From contig JAIBDA010000032.1 in assembly GCA_024679635.1 (NCBI GenBank), positions 1-11,464 on the forward strand: 11,464 bases of DNA, given 5' to 3'. The notes under the pieces were generated by a model. That model did not search any database. It was not told where the DNA came from and worked only from the letters and a program-made list of their open reading frames with translations. The position numbers and the translations under genes were made by a program. Below are positions 8,198-11,464 of this stretch, one piece after another. This stretch comes from Amphritea sp. (lineage in GTDB: Bacteria > Pseudomonadota > Gammaproteobacteria > Pseudomonadales > Nitrincolaceae). The stretch's first letter is position 1. Each line of letters starts with the position of its first letter.

Positions 8198-10287
8198 TGA
8201 GCGATTCAATCAACCGTCAGGATTTCCTGTTCGAACTCGGCACCGAAGAGCTGCCACCTAAAGCACTTAAAACATTGTCAGCAGCACTCGAAAGCGAAGT
8301 CCTTGCCGGCATCAAAGATCTCTTCGGCAAACAAGCTGCTTATGCCTTTGAAGGCACCATAGTTAATTCATACGCCGCACCACGTCGGCTTGCGCTATTC
8401 CTGGGCAACCTCGCTGACGAAGTACCCAGCAGCACATTCATGATGCAAGGCCCTCCAGCACGCATCGCCTATGACGAGCAAGGTAAGCCAAGCAAGGCAC
8501 TTGAAGGCTTCGCCCGAAAGTGCGGCACGACAACCGACAAGCTGGTCGATATCGATGGCAAGATGAGTTTTAGCCAGGAACTCCCCGCTAAAGCACTCGC
8601 AGATGAGCTGCCAGCGATTATCGAAAGCGCACTCGGCAAGCTACCGATTCCTAAGCGCATGCGCTGGGGCGCATCACGCACTGAGTTTGTACGTCCGGTA
8701 AAGTGGCTGGTTATGCTCATGGGCACCCAGGTCATTGAATGCGAAATTCTCGGTCTGACAGCCGGACGCAACACCCGCGGCCACCGCTTCCACCACAATC
8801 ACGAGATCGTACTTAGCCATGCAAACGAGTACTTAGAAAACCTCGAGAGTGTTGGTTATGTAATGGCCGATTTCGAAGAACGTCGCGAGAAAATTCGCGC
8901 GCAAGTCGAAGCAGAAGGGAGCTTGGTTGACGGCATCGCACAGATTGATGAAGACCTTCTTGACGAAGTAACGGGCTTAAACGAATGGCCCGTTGCGCTG
9001 ACTGGACGCTTCGAGGAACGCTTCCTCGATGTACCCGCTCAAGCCCTGATCACATCGATGAAAGAGCATCAGAAGTATTTCCACGTAACTGACAGCGATG
9101 GCAAACTGATGCCATTCTTCATTACGATCTCTAATATCGAATCGACCGATCCGGCACAAGTGATCGCAGGTAACGAAAAGGTTATTCGTCCTCGCTTATC
9201 GGATGCAGCCTTTTTCTTTGAAACTGATAAGAAGCGCACGCTTGAATCCCGTATCGAAGACCTGAAGTCTATCGTCTTCCAAAAAGACCTTGGAACGCTG
9301 CATGACAAAGCCAGCCGCGTTGCCATTCTGGCCAAGCACATTGCAGAACAGCTAGGCCAGGATCAGGCAAAAGCTGAACGCGCAGCACTACTGGCCAAGA
9401 CCGATCTGATGACGGATATGGTTTATGAGTTCACCGATCTACAAGGTTTGATGGGCTACCATTACGCCCTCAACGACGGTGAAGACGAAGCAGTGGCTTT
9501 GGCTCAGAACGAACAATACATGCCACGCTTTTCAGGAGACGAACTCCCTAAAAGCGAACCCGGCATAGCGGTCGCTTTGGCTGATCGACTGGACACGTTG
9601 ACGGGTTTATTTGGCATCAACCAGCCACCGACAGGCTCTAAAGATCCCTTTGCACTACGCCGCGCTTCACTGGGCGTACTGCGTATTATCGTAGAGCGCC
9701 AACTGGATCTCGATCTTGAAGATCTCATCAAGGTCGCCGCGGACAGCCACTCAAATCTGCCAGCGCGTGACGGACTAGAAACCAAAATCGTTGACTTCAT
9801 GCTTGAACGCTTCCGCGCCTGGTATGACGATGAAGGTATCGCAATCGAGGCCTACCTGGCTGTTCACGCACTTCGTCCAACCCGACCTCTGGAGTTTGAT
9901 CAGCGAGTGCAAGCGGTAAGTCATTTCCGCACACTGGAAGAAGCTGGCGCCCTTGCTGCTGCCAATAAGCGCGTATCAAACATCCTGAGCAAGCAAGACG
10001 CCAAAATCTCTGACAGCGTGTCTCAGGAACTTCTGATAGAGGATGCTGAGAAAGCGTTGGCAGCCTCCGTAGCGAACAAGTCTGCAGAGCTAGAACCTCT
10101 ATTTGCCGCGGGCAACTTCAAAGAGGTACTCGAATCTTTGGCTGAACTAAGGCCTACCGTTGATCAGTTCTTTGATGAAGTTATGGTAATGGCTGATGAC
10201 GAAGCGGTAAGAAACAACCGCCTTGCGTTACTCAACCAGCTGCGAAACCTGTTCCTGGGTGTAGCCGATATTTCTGCGCTCAGCTAA
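8197..10287 (+). CDS. glyS: Glycyl-tRNA synthetase beta subunit
   Basis: The beta subunit of glycyl-tRNA synthetase, needed for tRNA-Gly recognition and for activity of the GlyQ partner. It has 696 residues; E. coli GlyS has 689. The N-terminal signature [15 protein letters not shown] is present. [15 protein letters not shown] at about 405-420 and [12 protein letters not shown], then [10 protein letters not shown] at 480-489, mark the central HD-like region. The C-terminal part (about 590-696) matches the DALR-type anticodon-binding domain, ending [15 protein letters not shown]...[10 protein letters not shown] chose the ATG at 8197, which overlaps the glyQ stop as TGATG and has GAGGAG at 8183-8188 with an 8-nt spacer. 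A GTG one codon upstream is a poorer choice. A strong terminator follows 25 nt after the stop. Confidence 0.97.
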   Translation: MSDSINRQDFLFELGTEELPPKALKTLSAALESEVLAGIKDLFGKQAAYAFEGTIVNSYAAPRRLALFLGNLADEVPSSTFMMQGPPARIAYDEQGKPSKALEGFARKCGTTTDKLVDIDGKMSFSQELPAKALADELPAIIESALGKLPIPKRMRWGASRTEFVRPVKWLVMLMGTQVIECEILGLTAGRNTRGHRFHHNHEIVLSHANEYLENLESVGYVMADFEERREKIRAQVEAEGSLVDGIAQIDEDLLDEVTGLNEWPVALTGRFEERFLDVPAQALITSMKEHQKYFHVTDSDGKLMPFFITISNIESTDPAQVIAGNEKVIRPRLSDAAFFFETDKKRTLESRIEDLKSIVFQKDLGTLHDKASRVAILAKHIAEQLGQDQAKAERAALLAKTDLMTDMVYEFTDLQGLMGYHYALNDGEDEAVALAQNEQYMPRFSGDELPKSEPGIAVALADRLDTLTGLFGINQPPTGSKDPFALRRASLGVLRIIVERQLDLDLEDLIKVAADSHSNLPARDGLETKIVDFMLERFRAWYDDEGIAIEAYLAVHALRPTRPLEFDQRVQAVSHFRTLEEAGALAAANKRVSNILSKQDAKISDSVSQELLIEDAEKALAASVANKSAELEPLFAAGNFKEVLESLAELRPTVDQFFDEVMVMADDEAVRNNRLALLNQLRNLFLGVADISALS

Positions 10288-10312
10288 GACACCATTGAGC
10301 CAGCAGTCCGTT

Positions 10313-10340
10313 AAAAGCCGGTTACTTAACCGGCTTTTTT
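10313..10340 (+). terminator. Intrinsic terminator after glyS
   Basis: A 12-nt stem (10313-10324 with 10327-10338) contains the G+C-rich core AGCCGGTT/AACCGGCT and is followed by a T-rich tract (TTTTTTG, then further T-runs to 10354). It closes the glyQS operon and separates it from gmhB. Confidence 0.93.
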
Positions 10341-10371
10341 GTTTCTGTTTTTTTAGATGTAAGATAGCACT

Positions 10372-10926
10372 ATGAAATTAGTAATCCTGGATCGGGATGG
10401 CGTAATTAACCATGACTCCGATAATTACATAAAGTCTCTCGATGAGTGGCAACCGTTACCCGGAAGCGTCGAAGCGATCGCCCGACTTTCCAAAGCCGGC
10501 TATGACGTCTGTGTCGCGACTAACCAGTCAGGGCTAGCCCGGGGTTACTTCGACCTTACGACTCTAAACCTTATGCACCGTAAGATGAAAGACCTGGTTG
10601 AAGAGCAGGGGGGACGTATTGATAAGATTGAATACTGCCCCCATTTACCGGACGATAACTGCTACTGCAGAAAGCCTCTGCCCGGAATGTATCAGCATAT
10701 CCTCAGTTGCTATCCAGATATCGATCCTCAAAAGGTATACGTGGTGGGCGACTCTCTTCGTGATCTTCAGGCTGCTGAAACCACAGGATGCCCCTCTATT
10801 CTTGTTAGGACAGGTAAGGGGAAACGTACCCTGGAAAAAGGAGGCATCCCTAACAACACTCAAATCGTTGATGACCTTGAAGCAGCAGTGCTTCATATTA
10901 TTTATCACCAACGAACCTCAGACTAA
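10372..10926 (+). CDS. gmhB: D-glycero-beta-D-manno-heptose 1,7-bisphosphate 7-phosphatase
   Basis: HAD-superfamily phosphatase of the ADP-heptose pathway, which supplies the inner-core heptose of lipopolysaccharide. It has 184 residues; E. coli GmhB has 191. HAD motif I is DRDGVIN, with nucleophile Asp7 and general acid/base Asp9. Motif II is ATNQSG at 49-54. Motif IV is VVGDSLRD with Asp127. The zinc loop CPHLPDDNCYCRKP provides Cys89, His91, Cys97 and Cys99. The loop is shorter than in E. coli, as in the Pseudomonas homologue. The related HisB phosphatase domain shares this layout, but the absence of a his operon and the length favour GmhB. Anomer specificity is inferred from the family. 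The ATG at 10372 lacks a visible Shine-Dalgarno sequence. The gene lies 84 nt after glyS, past a terminator. Confidence 0.93.
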   Translation: MKLVILDRDGVINHDSDNYIKSLDEWQPLPGSVEAIARLSKAGYDVCVATNQSGLARGYFDLTTLNLMHRKMKDLVEEQGGRIDKIEYCPHLPDDNCYCRKPLPGMYQHILSCYPDIDPQKVYVVGDSLRDLQAAETTGCPSILVRTGKGKRTLEKGGIPNNTQIVDDLEAAVLHIIYHQRTSD

Positions 10927-10931
10927 CCGAT

Positions 10932-10947
10932 AGTTCCACGTGAAACA
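10932..10947 (+). other. parS-like ParB-binding site 2
   Basis: The 16-mer AGTTCCACGTGAAACA matches the canonical parS TGTTCCACGTGAAACA at 15 of 16 positions. It shares an identical 16-base stretch GTTCCACGTGAAACAT with site 1, but in the opposite orientation. It lies in the 28-nt gap between gmhB and the next small gene, 5 nt after the gmhB stop. Confidence 0.88.
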
Positions 10948-10954
10948 TTAGCTT

Positions 10955-11245
10955 ATGACCAGTAAACCTGACACAAAAGAAGCAATGGGAAATCTTATAG
11001 AACAGATACGAACAACCATTCCGTTCGATACCCCAATCGATAAGCTATGCAATGGCCCCTGCACCGGTTGCTCGAAAAAACTGATGGATTACCTGGATAT
11101 GGAACTCGAAGAGAAAGAGACTCTTTTAGCAACAGGTCATCATCCGAGCCTGGGAGAAATCAATCGACTCAAGAAAACCGCTTTGAAAATCCATAGTGTA
11201 CTGATGCAGAATGGACTGATAGACAACACTGATAAGCAGCACTAA
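10955..11245 (+). CDS. Small conserved-looking protein with a CX3CX2C motif, function unknown
   Basis: I do not recognise a named family. The 96-residue protein is soluble, with no signal peptide or membrane segment. Residues 32-39 read CNGPCTGC, giving a CX3CX2C arrangement (Cys32, Cys36, Cys39), followed by KKLMDYLDMELEEKE, which looks helical and acidic. GHHPSLGEINRLKK (61-74) begins a second predicted helix. The cysteine spacing suggests metal or iron-sulfur binding. It equals the radical-SAM cluster spacing, but the protein is far too short for that fold and no SAM-binding context exists. The start is ATG 10955, with no clear Shine-Dalgarno sequence. It lies 28 nt after gmhB with the parS-like site between them, so it may be cotranscribed. 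Balanced codon use and motif-like conservation suggest a real gene. Confidence 0.72.
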   Translation: MTSKPDTKEAMGNLIEQIRTTIPFDTPIDKLCNGPCTGCSKKLMDYLDMELEEKETLLATGHHPSLGEINRLKKTALKIHSVLMQNGLIDNTDKQH

Positions 11246-11464
11246 ACCTTTCCAGAATCGACATAACACTATCAACAGACACTCGCCAAAATACTACTCA
11301 GCAAACACCTGACGAGACGCCTGGCGTTTCGAAAACAAGAAACAGAAACGCAACCGATACACCAACGCACAAGATTCAGCAGAGGAGAGGCAAGTTACTT
11401 AGTCTAATAAAACTCGCTGCTGCAATAACACGCAATCCACCGATGCGATATCAAACAACCAAAA
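11246..11464. other. Intergenic tail with no supported gene; A+C-rich on plus strand
   Basis: No open frame, RNA gene, DnaA box (TTATCCACA) or clear terminator is visible in these 219 bases. My count is A 88, C 62, G 35, T 34, so 68% A+C on the plus strand. A short imperfect palindrome, CGAGACGCCTGGCGTTTCG, lies at 11313-11331; it has no U-run beside it. The region continues past the window. Confidence 0.7.

Noticed and set aside
10986..11076. Reading the CX3CX2C motif of the 96-residue protein as a radical-SAM enzyme
   Set aside because: The spacing matches, but the protein is far too short for the barrel and lacks all other radical-SAM motifs.
11313..11331. Palindrome CGAGACGCCTGGCGTTTCG as a terminator or operator
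   Set aside because: It has a one-base centre, a mismatch in the arms and no U-run on either side; no known operator is matched.
11399..11464. A 21-codon open tail on the minus strand entering from the right edge, possibly the end of a neighbouring gene such as gyrB
   Set aside because: The residues do not resemble the GyrB C-terminus or any protein I know, and all other frames close quickly; too short to support.

Overview
The window is a compact, ordinary-looking chromosomal segment from a gammaproteobacterium. The protein sequences and gene order look most like the marine Oceanospirillales/Pseudomonadales side of the class; this is my judgement from recognised families, not a database search. 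Nearly all of it is coding. I see no mobile element, CRISPR array, tRNA or rRNA.

Layout from left to right. (1) Positions 1-5589 hold a tightly packed plus-strand operon. It runs from def (5' end cut by the window edge) through fmt, rsmB and trkA to trkH. The first three genes prepare the start and the machinery of translation: peptide deformylase, Met-tRNA formyltransferase and 16S rRNA m5C967 methyltransferase. The last two form the Trk potassium uptake system. (2) A near-perfect 42-nt palindrome at 5604-5645 is a bidirectional terminator between trkH and a convergent minus-strand lipid A acyltransferase gene (lpxL/htrB family, 5660-6544). (3) Divergent from lpxL is a ytoQ-family gene, probably starting at 6669. 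(4) glyQ-glyS (7223-10287), the two subunits of glycyl-tRNA synthetase, overlap by one base and end at a strong intrinsic terminator. (5) gmhB (10372-10926, LPS heptose phosphatase) is followed by a small, unrecognised cysteine-motif protein (10955-11245). (6) The last 219 bases hold no gene I can support and are strikingly A+C-rich on the plus strand.

The most informative non-genic signals are two parS-like 16-mers at 6537-6552 and 10932-10947. Each differs from the canonical ParB site TGTTCCACGTGAAACA at only the first base. They lie about 4.4 kb apart in opposite orientation. Similar gene sets (gmhB, glyS, glyQ, an lpxL homologue, trkA, rsmB, fmt, def) lie next to dnaA-dnaN-recF-gyrB in Pseudomonas. 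I therefore infer that this is the origin-proximal partition region, with oriC off the right edge. If so, the translation, Trk and glyQS genes are transcribed toward oriC, head-on to the replication fork. The first parS-like site contains the GTG start codon of lpxL.

Most genes are well-understood housekeeping functions. The least explained items are the small CX3CX2C protein and the exact role of YtoQ.
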